A stretch of DNA of 9,460 nt from an uncultured Oscillospiraceae bacterium (GCA_900556255.1 USNZ01000028.1:1-9460), one strand, 5' to 3'; shown: positions 1-6,793, numbered from the stretch's first letter. Numbers and translations are program-made. The notes: generated from the letters alone by a model not told the origin.

Positions 1-54
1 ACCCATCCCTACATTACTACCCGAAAAAGGGCTATCTTGATAAACTGGTTTTCT

Positions 55-705
55 TTATTGTGTGTTGGAAAAACTTGGAACTTCTCCCACGCCCCACAGC
101 GCGGAAATGATGTTGGCGGGGAAAGCCGCCGCCTTTTTGTTGTAGGCGTCAGCCTGCTGGTTGTAGGCTGCGGCGGCGCGCTCTATGGTAGCCTGAGCCG
201 ACACAAAGGCGTCGTACTGGGTGTCCATCTGGCGCTTGACATCACTGCCCGCCTTGGCGCTGCCTTCCGCGTACAGGGCATCCACCGCACTGTACAGATG
301 CTTGTTGATAGCGTACTGAATGGACGGCTGTGCACCGTCCTCCTGCACAGAGGTATTCCACGCGCCAAGGGTGTCGGTGGCGGTAGAAACGGCATCGTTA
401 TCGCTGCCCAGCACCGGTTCGCACAGGCGGATCAGGTTCGCGGCGGCGTCGGCCTGCGTGTCAAAATCCTGCTGGATGCCGTGGCCGTATTTGTCGGTGG
501 CGGTGTAGGTACCGCAGATGGCGCGGTACTGGCTTTTCAGCGCATGACCGCCGATGCCGAACACCGACACCAGCACACACAGCGCCAGCACACCTGCCGC
601 CACGGGCCGCTTTTTGGCGGGGGCGGGCAGCTTGGTTTCCGCCTCGCCCAGGATTTCCAGCTGCGGGCCGTGGATGGTAAAGCTTTCCTGTTGTTCCAGT
701 TGCAT
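55..705 (-). CDS. LemA-like single-pass membrane protein
   Basis: A 216-residue protein of the LemA family, whose biochemical role is not established. What shows it: one hydrophobic segment at about residues 33-53 (PVAAGVLALCVLVSVFG), then a long helical domain, then the C-terminal LemA signature at about 180-213, with YNQQADAYN followed by FPANIISALWG and a final VPSF. The N-terminus carries about 32 polar residues before the membrane segment, longer than the few residues usual in LemA proteins; the central part is divergent and alanine-rich. The ATG at 703-705 is preceded by AAGGAAAC, which overlaps the TAA stop of the upstream telA gene (11 bases between the genes), so the two are very likely co-transcribed and perhaps translationally coupled. 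It is the last gene of an xpaC-telA-lemA operon. No strong terminator is visible in the 54 bases after it. The family call is fairly sure; the function is unknown. Confidence 0.8.
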   Translation of the reverse strand: MQLEQQESFTIHGPQLEILGEAETKLPAPAKKRPVAAGVLALCVLVSVFGIGGHALKSQYRAICGTYTATDKYGHGIQQDFDTQADAAANLIRLCEPVLGSDNDAVSTATDTLGAWNTSVQEDGAQPSIQYAINKHLYSAVDALYAEGSAKAGSDVKRQMDTQYDAFVSAQATIERAAAAYNQQADAYNKKAAAFPANIISALWGVGEVPSFSNTQ

Positions 706-716
706 AGCGGTTTCCT

Positions 717-1892
717 TTACTGGTTGATCTCCATCAGCTTGGCGCGCAGCTCGCCCTCAATGCGGCCCAGCTCCTGCTCGGCGTTGGCGCGCTTGGCCTT
801 GCCGTCGGCGCGGATCTTGTTCAGCTCGTCCAGCGTTTCGATCAGCTGCTTGTTGGTCTGCTTCAGCGTCTCGATATCCACAATGCCGCGCTCGGACTCC
901 TTGGCAATGTCGATGGTGCCCTGCTTGAGCGTAGCAGCGTTCTTTTTCAGCAGTTCGTTGGTGGCGTCGGTCACGGCGCGCTCCGCCTTCATGGCCTCCT
1001 GGCTGTGGGCGATGCCCAGCGCCAGCACCATCTGGTTTTTCCACAGCGGGATGGTGTTCATGATGGTGGTCTGGATCTTTTCGGCCATCATCGTGTCGTT
1101 GGACTGGATCAGGCGGATCTGCGGGCCCATCTGAATGGACACGTTGCGGGTCAATTCCAGATCGTACAGCTTTTTCTCAAAGCGATCGCAGAGGTCGGCC
1201 AGGTCGCGGGCGGCCTGTGCGTCCTCGGGCAGCTGGGTGCGCTGTGCCTTTTCCTGCGCGGCCTTCAGATCGTTTTCGCGTACATACGCCAGTTTTTTCT
1301 TACCGGCGAGGATGTACATCGTCAGTTCCTTGAAGTAGACGAGGTTCAGCTCGTACATTTTGTCCAGCATGGTGATGTCCTTCATCAGGGTGACCTGGTG
1401 ATCCTCCAGCTGGCTCTTGATGCGCTCCACGTTTTTGTCGGCACTCTCGTAACGGGTTTTCAGCGTTTCGATGCTCTGCACGGGCTTTTTGAAAAAGCCG
1501 AAGATGCCCTTGGACTGCTCGGTGGCATCAAAGCCCTGCAATTCGCCGATCAGGCCGGTGATAAGCTGGCCGGTCTCGCCCATGTCCTTGGTTTTTACGC
1601 GGGACAGCGCGGTTTCCGAAAAGCTGCTGAGCTTTTTCTGGCTGGCAGCACCGTATTGCAGAACCATCTGGGAGTTGGTGATGTCAATTTTTTCGGCAAA
1701 GTCGTTGACCATCTGCTGTTCTTCGGGGGAAAGCGGCGTGTCCTCCACCTTGATGGGGGCGGCCTTTTTGGCCTCCTCGACCACCTTCTCGTCGGCGGCG
1801 GGGTCCAGCGTCAAGGTGGGAGCCTCGGTCTCGAAGGTCAGGGTCGGGGCGGCGGGGGTGTTCAGGTCCAGTTCGTTGTTCAGATCAGCCAT
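717..1892 (-). CDS. telA: TelA-family toxic anion resistance protein
   Basis: A 391-residue soluble, highly helical protein of the TelA family (named for a plasmid tellurite-resistance gene; the chromosomal members have no proven reaction). The first 50 residues are acidic and low-complexity with a repeated PTLT unit. The family core runs from about residue 55 to 385: the segment MYELNLVYFKELTMYILAG near 180-200, then LTRNVSIQMGPQIRLIQSND and the IMNTIPLWKNQMVLALG segment near 250-290 are typical TelA blocks. The last hundred residues are strongly charged and heptad-like, consistent with coiled coil. There is no signal peptide or membrane segment, so it is cytoplasmic. The ATG at 1890-1892 follows an AGGAAAGG box about 13 bases upstream. 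It lies 21 bases after xpaC and 11 bases before the LemA-like gene, so it probably bridges or is recruited by the two membrane partners (inference). A direct role in tellurite resistance is not shown by the sequence. Confidence 0.9.
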   Translation of the reverse strand: MADLNNELDLNTPAAPTLTFETEAPTLTLDPAADEKVVEEAKKAAPIKVEDTPLSPEEQQMVNDFAEKIDITNSQMVLQYGAASQKKLSSFSETALSRVKTKDMGETGQLITGLIGELQGFDATEQSKGIFGFFKKPVQSIETLKTRYESADKNVERIKSQLEDHQVTLMKDITMLDKMYELNLVYFKELTMYILAGKKKLAYVRENDLKAAQEKAQRTQLPEDAQAARDLADLCDRFEKKLYDLELTRNVSIQMGPQIRLIQSNDTMMAEKIQTTIMNTIPLWKNQMVLALGIAHSQEAMKAERAVTDATNELLKKNAATLKQGTIDIAKESERGIVDIETLKQTNKQLIETLDELNKIRADGKAKRANAEQELGRIEGELRAKLMEINQ

Positions 1893-1913
1893 GGCAGGGT
1901 ACCATCCTTTCCT

Positions 1914-2543
1914 TTATTTGGTTAAGTTTTGACTTTTTAAGATGCCGTCCAACACGGCGATATCGGTACTGATATCCAACGCGGCGGCGCTGTACAGCGC
2001 ATCCAGCTGGTTTTCAAAGGCAGCGGCGGTGGTTTCGGCGTTTTGGCGCAGTTCGCGCTGGATCTGCGCGGCGTTTTCGCCCTTGACGCCGTTTTTCTCA
2101 AGCTCCGCGTAGGCGCGCATCAGCTTGACGACCTCCGGCAGATAGTAGCGGGCAAAACGGTCGATCTCGCGCGCTTTTTCGGGAGCATCCGCCACAACGG
2201 CGGCAATGCTGCGGCCCGCTGTTTCCATGCGGGTCATGGCGGCGGAAAGCTGCGTGTCGGGGATTTGCGCGTTCAGGGCGTGCAGCGCATCCAGATTGGC
2301 GGCAATGCCGTTGAGCATCGCGTCCACGTCCTCGCTGCCGGTGGCGTAGGGAACCTCGGTCTTAATGACGCGGGTGGGGCAAAGGCGGCTGCCCACGGCA
2401 TAGGCGGCCAGGCTCAGCCCCGCCAGAACCAGCAGGTTGGACAGGCGGTACGGCGGCAGCACCAATGCCCCGACCGGCCACACAAGCGCCGCAAAATACA
2501 ACGGCAGAACAGGTTTTTTCTGTTTTTCTACCCACTTGCTCAT
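1914..2543 (-). CDS. xpaC: XpaC-like protein (5-bromo-4-chloroindolyl phosphate hydrolysis family)
   Basis: A 209-residue membrane protein of the XpaC family. The family name comes from a Bacillus gene whose presence affects XP-dye hydrolysis; enzymatic activity has not been established. Two hydrophobic stretches at about residues 12-30 and 34-52 form a membrane hairpin, followed by a cytoplasmic helical domain. The diagnostic part is the C-terminal half: RFARYYLPEVVKLMRAYAEL near 127-146 and LDALYSAAALDISTDIAVLD near 180-199, matching the family pattern of a YYLP..KL..Y.EL helix and a DI..DI.VL helix. The ATG at 2541-2543 has an AAAGGAG site six to seven bases upstream. It is the first gene of the xpaC-telA-lemA operon and sits behind the promoter at 2576-2604. 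XpaC and TelA genes are commonly adjacent in Firmicutes, which supports both calls. Confidence 0.88.
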   Translation of the reverse strand: MSKWVEKQKKPVLPLYFAALVWPVGALVLPPYRLSNLLVLAGLSLAAYAVGSRLCPTRVIKTEVPYATGSEDVDAMLNGIAANLDALHALNAQIPDTQLSAAMTRMETAGRSIAAVVADAPEKAREIDRFARYYLPEVVKLMRAYAELEKNGVKGENAAQIQRELRQNAETTAAAFENQLDALYSAAALDISTDIAVLDGILKSQNLTK

Positions 2544-2575
2544 AGTGTGCTCCTTTATAAATAGCGGTCACTTGT

Positions 2576-2604
2576 ATTATAGAACAAATTTTGTCCGCAT
2601 GCAA
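2576..2604 (-). promoter_or_regulatory. Sigma-A promoter of the xpaC-telA-lemA operon
   Basis: Read on the minus strand: TTGCAT (2599-2604), a 17-base spacer, then a perfect TATAAT (2576-2581), ending about 32 bases before the xpaC ATG. It starts just downstream of the glycosylase stop codon, so the operon can be transcribed independently of the upstream pair. The spacer contains the near-palindrome ACAAAATTTGT (2584-2594). Confidence 0.75.
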
Positions 2605-2641
2605 GGCAATTTGTGCAAAATCCGCGGGGCAGGCAGCGAAT

Positions 2642-3154
2642 CTAAACAACGTTTATATAATTTCCCAGTTCCCTGCCCCACACCTGCCGCAGGCGTTCCA
2701 TGCTCCATGCGGCGTTGGCGGGGCTGGTGCTGGGCAGCACCACGGCAGGTATACCGGTGGCCGCCTGCGCATATTTTGCATAAACGCGCCCCGAAGCCGT
2801 CCCGTTGCAAAACACCGCCTGCACGCCTAATTTTCGCACCAGGGCGGCCACATCGTTGGGCTGCACATTGCGCATGGAGGCGTCGGACGCGCCGCAGATA
2901 TCGCAGCTTTGCACGGTATCCCACAGCGCCAGGTCGTTTTGCAGGATCAGCGCGGTTTTTTCCGTGATGGTTTGGGGGGTCTGCGTTCCTGCCAGCGCCG
3001 CCAGCAGCGGCCAGAATCGGTTTTGCGGGTGGCCGTAATAAAAGCCCTGTTCCCTGCTTTTGGGGCTGGGAAAGCTGCCCAAAATCAACGCCTTGGCGTG
3101 GTTTCCGCAAATAGGTGCAAAGCCAGGCCCCACATGGGTGTATGCGGCTGCCAC
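2642..3154 (-). CDS. DNA-deoxyinosine (hypoxanthine-DNA) glycosylase, UDG superfamily family 6
   Basis: A 170-residue base-excision repair enzyme of the uracil-DNA glycosylase superfamily. Family 6 members remove hypoxanthine (deaminated adenine) from DNA, leaving an abasic site. Visible motifs: LILGSFPSPKSREQGFYYGH at 23-42, continuing as HPQNRFW to residue 48; the Asn in this HPQN segment is typical of the family. Next come an NDLALWDTVQSC segment (73-84), the FCNGTASGRVY segment (115-125) and the C-terminal LPSTSPAN loop (140-147), which is the DNA-intercalating motif region. The length fits the family. The start is a GTG at 3152-3154, three bases after the TAA of the upstream HAD gene; the GGAGG for it lies inside the end of that gene, about 11 bases before the GTG. 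An in-frame TAA directly upstream excludes a longer start. Translational coupling to the HAD gene is likely. No strong terminator is seen after it. Confidence 0.88.
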   Translation of the reverse strand: MAAAYTHVGPGFAPICGNHAKALILGSFPSPKSREQGFYYGHPQNRFWPLLAALAGTQTPQTITEKTALILQNDLALWDTVQSCDICGASDASMRNVQPNDVAALVRKLGVQAVFCNGTASGRVYAKYAQAATGIPAVVLPSTSPANAAWSMERLRQVWGRELGNYINVV

Positions 3155-3157
3155 GGC

Positions 3158-3964
3158 TTAAAAGGCCTCCGGCCAGAGTTGGCGGCAGATATCCGCCACG
3201 CCGTGGGGCGCGGCGTCGGGGCCGACGATGACCGCCGCTGCCTTGGCGTTTTCGCTGCCGCTGCCCATGGCAATGCCGATGCGTGCCGCCTGCAGCATGG
3301 GGATGTCGTTGTCGCCGTCGCCCACGGCCACCGTTTCGCTGAGACCGATGCCGAAATGCTCGGCCAATTCCAGCAGCCCCGTGCCCTTGTTGACGCCGTC
3401 CTGCAAAATATCGCAGGCGGGGTCGTCCGGGGAGCAGTGTACGATGTCCAGATCGAGATAGCCGTATTTTTCCGCAAAGGCGGGCTTGAGCGACTGCGGC
3501 ATCATACCGAACGCGCCGAAGGGCATTTCGACCAGGTGCTGCTCCTGATCCTCGCCGTCCACGATGTGGTTGTCGAGTTTCAGCTCTTTTTCCAGCCGCT
3601 TGAACTCGTCATAGCCGATGTAGGCGTAGTTCGCATCGTGAAAGCTGAACCGCAGGGGCAGGTCGTAGTCCTCAAAAAAATCCACCAGCGCGTACATTTC
3701 CTCCGGCGTAAGGCGATGCACCGAAAATTCGCCGGTCTTGGCGTCCGCCAGCTGCGCACCGCCCGCGCAAATCCAGGCGTCGGGGCGCAGACCCGCCAAC
3801 ATCTGCTGCGTCACCCCCGCGCGGCTGCGACCCGTAGCAATGGCCACCTTAACGCCCAGTTTTTGCACAGCCTTGATGGCGGCGACATTCTCTGCGGGGA
3901 TGGTACTGCACCCCGCCGGGCGCAGTGTGCCGTCTATATCCAAAAGCAGCAGTTTACAGGTCAT
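3158..3964 (-). CDS. Cof-type HAD-IIB family hydrolase
   Basis: A 268-residue cytoplasmic phosphatase of the haloacid dehalogenase superfamily, subclass IIB (Cof/YidA type), which hydrolyses sugar phosphates and similar small phosphate esters through an aspartyl-phosphate. All four motifs are present: motif I DIDGT at 9-13 (nucleophile D9, acid/base D11), motif II ATGRS at 43-47, motif III lysine K193 in VNKGTG, and motif IV GDGDND at 215-220 for magnesium. The C2 cap lies between about 85 and 185. The length is normal for the family. The ATG at 3962-3964 is preceded by AAGGAG eight bases upstream. It is the first gene of a two-gene unit with the deoxyinosine glycosylase and is transcribed divergently from mreC. 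The actual substrate cannot be read from the sequence; a nucleotide-related substrate would fit the repair partner but is only a guess. Confidence 0.9.
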   Translation of the reverse strand: MTCKLLLLDIDGTLRPAGCSTIPAENVAAIKAVQKLGVKVAIATGRSRAGVTQQMLAGLRPDAWICAGGAQLADAKTGEFSVHRLTPEEMYALVDFFEDYDLPLRFSFHDANYAYIGYDEFKRLEKELKLDNHIVDGEDQEQHLVEMPFGAFGMMPQSLKPAFAEKYGYLDLDIVHCSPDDPACDILQDGVNKGTGLLELAEHFGIGLSETVAVGDGDNDIPMLQAARIGIAMGSGSENAKAAAVIVGPDAAPHGVADICRQLWPEAF

Positions 3965-4002
3965 GGCTAAAGCTCCTTACACTATACAGCAATATTAGAA
4001 AC

Positions 4003-4032
4003 ATTATACCAAAAACCGCCGTGTTTGTGCAA
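4003..4032 (-). promoter_or_regulatory. Sigma-A promoter of the HAD hydrolase-glycosylase pair
   Basis: On the minus strand: TTGCAC (4027-4032), an 18-base spacer, then TATAAT (4003-4008) preceded by TGG, which gives an extended -10 (TGnTATAAT). It ends 38 bases before the HAD ATG. It sits in the 95-base divergent gap to mreC; I see no equally good plus-strand promoter for mreC there. Confidence 0.7.
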
Positions 4033-4059
4033 CATTTTTGCAAAAAAGAAGGGGTTTCT

Positions 4060-4749
4060 ATGCGAGAAAGTTTACAGTTTGCCCGCCGCCGTCCCCGCCT
4101 GTGGGCGTGGTGGGTGTTGGGCGGCGCGCTGGCGCTGCCGCTGGTGCTTGCCCTGCTGCCTGCCGCAGCGCGCAGGGCGGTGCACGCCTGGGGCGATTTC
4201 TGCCTGCCCCATTACACGGCACGGCTGGAATTTTTGCAGCAGCAAAATGCGCAGTTGCGGGAAAACCTTGCTCTTTTGGCGGACGCCGAGGCCGAAAACA
4301 CCGCCCTGCGCAGGTTGATCGGCTCGGCACGCGCCGTGGGTTCGCAGCGCCCTGCCCGCGTGCTGGCGCGGCTGCCAGGGGCGCTGGTGCTGGCAGGGCG
4401 CGGGGAAATCGGAAGCGCCGTGACCGACAGCAGCGGACGGTTTGCGGGGCGCATTGTCCAAAGCGGCACCGACCGCTGCGTGATGGCGTGGGCCGGCAGC
4501 GGGCACTGCCCCACGGCGGGGCTGGCCGCAGACTGCGGCGGCCTGCTGCAGACCCAAAACGGCTGGCGGCTGGTTGGGCTGCCGCTGCACTGCCGCGACG
4601 GCGCGGGCACGGTGGCCGCCACGCCGGACGGGTTTTGGCTGGGTGTGTTCGCCGACGTCCCGCAGCCGGAATCCGCCGGGCTGACGCAGCAGGTCTTATT
4701 GCGGGACACCGCCGATTTTTGGGACGAAATTTACTTTGTCTGCGGCTGA
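4060..4749 (+). CDS. mreC: Short MreC-like rod-shape-determining protein
   Basis: A 229-residue MreC-like protein, a bitopic protein that in rod-shaped bacteria links the cytoplasmic MreB filament to the cell-wall enzymes outside. Architecture: basic N-terminus with several arginines (residues 2-13), one membrane helix at about 14-34, a helical coiled-coil segment at about 52-86 (LEFLQQQNAQLRENL and ENTALRRLIG), then beta-rich extracytoplasmic domains from about residue 98 (PARVLARLPG) to the end. The GSAVTDSSGRFAGRIVQSG segment (118-136) matches the MreC pattern of 'pVv..dGlvGrV'. It is shorter than typical MreC (about 270-300 residues) and divergent, with six cysteines (48, 140, 150, 159, 178, 228). 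The ATG at 4060 follows AGAAGGGG by five bases; an upstream extension in the same frame would run into the divergent HAD gene and has no ribosome site. The call rests on architecture plus the PBP gene directly downstream; no mreB precedes it and no mreD follows. Confidence 0.75.
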   Translation: MRESLQFARRRPRLWAWWVLGGALALPLVLALLPAAARRAVHAWGDFCLPHYTARLEFLQQQNAQLRENLALLADAEAENTALRRLIGSARAVGSQRPARVLARLPGALVLAGRGEIGSAVTDSSGRFAGRIVQSGTDRCVMAWAGSGHCPTAGLAADCGGLLQTQNGWRLVGLPLHCRDGAGTVAATPDGFWLGVFADVPQPESAGLTQQVLLRDTADFWDEIYFVCG

Positions 4750-4753
4750 ACGC

Positions 4754-4782
4754 TTGCTTTTTTGCGGATTTTTTTCTATAAT
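4754..4782 (+). promoter_or_regulatory. Sigma-A promoter upstream of the PBP gene
   Basis: TTGCTT (4754-4759), a 17-base spacer rich in T, and a perfect TATAAT (4777-4782), all within the 71-base gap after mreC. It ends about 38 bases before the GTG start. The PBP gene can therefore be expressed separately from mreC, although read-through from mreC is also likely because no terminator separates them. Confidence 0.65.
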
Positions 4783-4820
4783 CAATACAAACAATTTGCT
4801 GTCAGAAAGGTGTGTTCCGC

Positions 4821-6608
4821 GTGAAACAGCCCGATTCCCCGCGCCGCCGCCGCGGCCGGCGCGTTGTGGTGCTGGCGGTACTGTGTGCGGCCGTGTTTGC
4901 GCTGTTTTTGGCGCGGCTGGCCTGGATGCAGTTTGCCATGGCCGACCACTACGCCCAAAAGGTCGCAGAACTTTCCACCACGCGGTACACCGTGACCGAA
5001 CAGGCCGCGCGGGGCAGTATCCTGGACCGAAACGGCGTTGTCCTGGCGCAGGACGACACCGCCTTTGACGTACTTTTGCGTGTGCCCGCCCCAGACGGGA
5101 CATCGCTGCCCAAAACTGTACAACAACTCAGCGCCCTGACAGGCGGCAAGGATGTGGAAACACAACTTGCCGCCTTTTGTTGTACCGCATCGGCGGGCGA
5201 GGTGCCGATCCTGCAGGACGCCGATGCCGAGACCGTTGCGGCGCTGTACCGTGCGGGGCTGGTGCAAAGCGGTGCCGTGCGGCTGGCGGCGCGGGGCGTT
5301 CGGGTATGGCCGCAGGGCACCCTTTTGCCCCACGCGCTGGGGTTTACCGGGGCCATCACCGCCGAGCAATGGCAAAGCGCCAAGGCACAGGGGCTTGCCA
5401 TGGACGAGCGCCTGGGCCAAAGCGGGTTGGAGCAGGCCTACGATGCACTTTTGCGCGGGCAAAGCGGGCGCACTGTCGTAAGCGTGGATCGCAGCGGCAC
5501 CGTGACCGCGCGTCGGGTTTTGTCTGCCGCACAGCCGGGCGCCGATTTGGTTTTGACGGTGGACGCCGCCTTGCAGCAGGCACTGCAGGATGCGCTGGCA
5601 GACCGCATCGGGACCCTGCGCGCCGCCGCGGGCAATGCGCAGCACAAAGCCTGCGCCGGGGCCGCCGTGCTGGTGGACGTGCGCAGCGGCGGCATATTAG
5701 CCGCCGCCAACTACCCAGGCTACGACCTGAACACCTACCGCCGCGACTACGCCGACCTTTGCGCCGACACCCGCGCTCCGCTGCTGGACCGCTGCTGCCA
5801 AGGGCTGTACGCGCCCGGCTCCGCCTTTAAGCCCGCCGTGGCCGCCGCCGCGCTGCAGCAGGGCATTTCGCCCTATGACACGGTCAACTGCACAGGGCGG
5901 TATCTCTATTACAGCGGCTATCAGCCGCGATGCCTGCAGGACCGCCACAGCGGCCCCGTGGATCTGCGCACCGCCCTGCAATACAGCTGCAACATCTTTT
6001 TTTACGATGTCGGGCGGCGGCTGGGTATGGATGTTTTCAGCAAAACGGCGCAGCAGCTGGGGCTGGCCGCCGATGTCGGCGTGGAGACCCCTGCCGCAGC
6101 CGGGCAGCTGACCTGGTCGAGCGACGAGAACTATCAGGCCGGGCTGACCCTGATGGCCGCCATCGGGCAGGGCAACACGGCGCTGACCCCCGTGCAGCTG
6201 GCGGCCTACGCGGCGGCGCTGGCCAACGGCGGGCGACGTCCCCTGCTGCATTTTGCCGACCGCGCCGTGAACGCCGACGGGGCAACCGTCTGGCAATATA
6301 CGCCGCAGTTTGTCGAGGCAGCAGGCGGCGAGGCGGTGTTCGGACCCATTCGGGACGGCATGGTGCGCATGGCGCAGGGCAGCAGCGTTTTGCGGCAGAT
6401 CCTTGTCCCCTGCGCGGCCAAGACCGGCAGCCCCCAGCTGCCGACGCAAATGGCGGGCGGCGGGCACTATGTCAACTCGGTGCTGATCGGCTACGCCCCC
6501 GCACAGGCACCCGAAATTGCGCTGGCCGTGGTGCTGGAATACGGCGGGGGCGGTTTTAACGCGGCACCGATCATGCTGGACGTCTTTAACCTGTACTTCG
6601 GCGGATAA
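4821..6608 (+). CDS. mrdA: Class B penicillin-binding protein (PBP2/MrdA-like transpeptidase)
   Basis: A 595-residue membrane-anchored D,D-transpeptidase that cross-links peptidoglycan outside the cell. Domains: very basic N-terminus (RRRRGRR), one membrane helix at about 15-35, a PBP dimerisation/pedestal region beginning with RGSILDRNG at 64-72 and running to about 230, then the transpeptidase domain. The three catalytic motifs are intact: SxxK as S334-A-F-K337 (in APGSAFKP), SxN as S389-C-N391, and K534-T-G536. Ten cysteines lie in the extracytoplasmic part. I choose the GTG at 4821 because AAAGG ends ten bases before it; the in-frame GTG at 4812 is only one base from that site. The class B identity is certain. 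Assignment to the elongation enzyme PBP2/MrdA rather than a division enzyme (FtsI/SpoVD) comes from the mreC neighbour and the lack of a PASTA tail. Confidence 0.9.
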   Translation: MKQPDSPRRRRGRRVVVLAVLCAAVFALFLARLAWMQFAMADHYAQKVAELSTTRYTVTEQAARGSILDRNGVVLAQDDTAFDVLLRVPAPDGTSLPKTVQQLSALTGGKDVETQLAAFCCTASAGEVPILQDADAETVAALYRAGLVQSGAVRLAARGVRVWPQGTLLPHALGFTGAITAEQWQSAKAQGLAMDERLGQSGLEQAYDALLRGQSGRTVVSVDRSGTVTARRVLSAAQPGADLVLTVDAALQQALQDALADRIGTLRAAAGNAQHKACAGAAVLVDVRSGGILAAANYPGYDLNTYRRDYADLCADTRAPLLDRCCQGLYAPGSAFKPAVAAAALQQGISPYDTVNCTGRYLYYSGYQPRCLQDRHSGPVDLRTALQYSCNIFFYDVGRRLGMDVFSKTAQQLGLAADVGVETPAAAGQLTWSSDENYQAGLTLMAAIGQGNTALTPVQLAAYAAALANGGRRPLLHFADRAVNADGATVWQYTPQFVEAAGGEAVFGPIRDGMVRMAQGSSVLRQILVPCAAKTGSPQLPTQMAGGGHYVNSVLIGYAPAQAPEIALAVVLEYGGGGFNAAPIMLDVFNLYFGG

Positions 6609-6643
6609 CGCCGCGATGCGCTTTGCAAAAATTGCGCAGTTCG

Positions 6644-6649
6644 TATAAT
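6644..6649 (+). promoter_or_regulatory. Isolated TATAAT hexamer, possible weak distal promoter for minD
   Basis: A perfect TATAAT lies 36 bases after the PBP stop codon, but the -35 candidates (TTTGCA at 6622-6627, TTGCAA at 6623-6628) are at 16 and 15 bases and the match is mediocre. It could be an auxiliary promoter for minD-mgsA upstream of the better one at 6720-6748. Confidence 0.3.
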
Positions 6650-6719
6650 CTTTTCACTTTCGGGCGAAGTATCGTTAAATTGTTCAAAAAATTTCGTTGA
6701 TTTTTTACGTTTACAACTG

Positions 6720-6748
6720 TTGCTAACTGTTGTTTTTTGTGTTAGAAT
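6720..6748 (+). promoter_or_regulatory. Extended -10 promoter of minD-mgsA
   Basis: TTGCTA (6720-6725), a 17-base spacer, and TAGAAT (6743-6748) preceded by TGT, giving a TGn extended -10. The 50 bases upstream are AT-rich with A- and T-tracts, resembling an UP element. The predicted transcript start near 6755 leaves a leader of about 40 bases. An eight-base direct repeat (AACTGTTG at 6715-6722 and 6725-6732, ten-base period) overlaps the -35 box and may be an operator. Confidence 0.65.
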
Positions 6749-6793
6749 AGGTTAGTAATAGTGTTTGTTACAAAGACACCCGGGAGGCTTGCC

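Noticed and set aside
1..54. Possible terminator after the LemA-like gene (ACCCG-AAAA-AGGGCT)
   Set aside because: The stem is only three to four base pairs with no following T-run on the minus strand; not enough to call.
37..1134. Plus-strand open frame of 365 codons opposite the LemA-like and telA genes
   Set aside because: It is antisense to two recognisable protein families, has no family resemblance and no ribosome site; it arises from GC-rich codon bias of the true genes.
1005..1925. Plus-strand open frame of 306 codons opposite telA
   Set aside because: Leucine/valine/glycine-rich shadow translation of the charged TelA reading frame, with no motif and no start signal.
2909..3970. Plus-strand open frame of 353 codons opposite the HAD and glycosylase genes
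   Set aside because: Fully antisense to two genes with intact catalytic motifs; composition is that of a shadow frame.
3925..4059. Upstream in-frame extension of the mreC reading frame to an ATG at 3925
   Set aside because: It would overlap the start of the divergent HAD gene and lacks a ribosome site, whereas the ATG at 4060 has a good one and begins a typical basic N-terminus before the membrane helix.
4782..5645. Minus-strand open frame of 287 codons opposite the PBP gene
   Set aside because: Antisense to a PBP with all catalytic motifs; no promoter or ribosome site and no recognisable domain.
6614..6640. Weak hairpin TGCGC...GCGCA after the PBP gene as a terminator
   Set aside because: Only five base pairs with a 12-base loop and no T-run directly after; it more likely allows read-through into minD.
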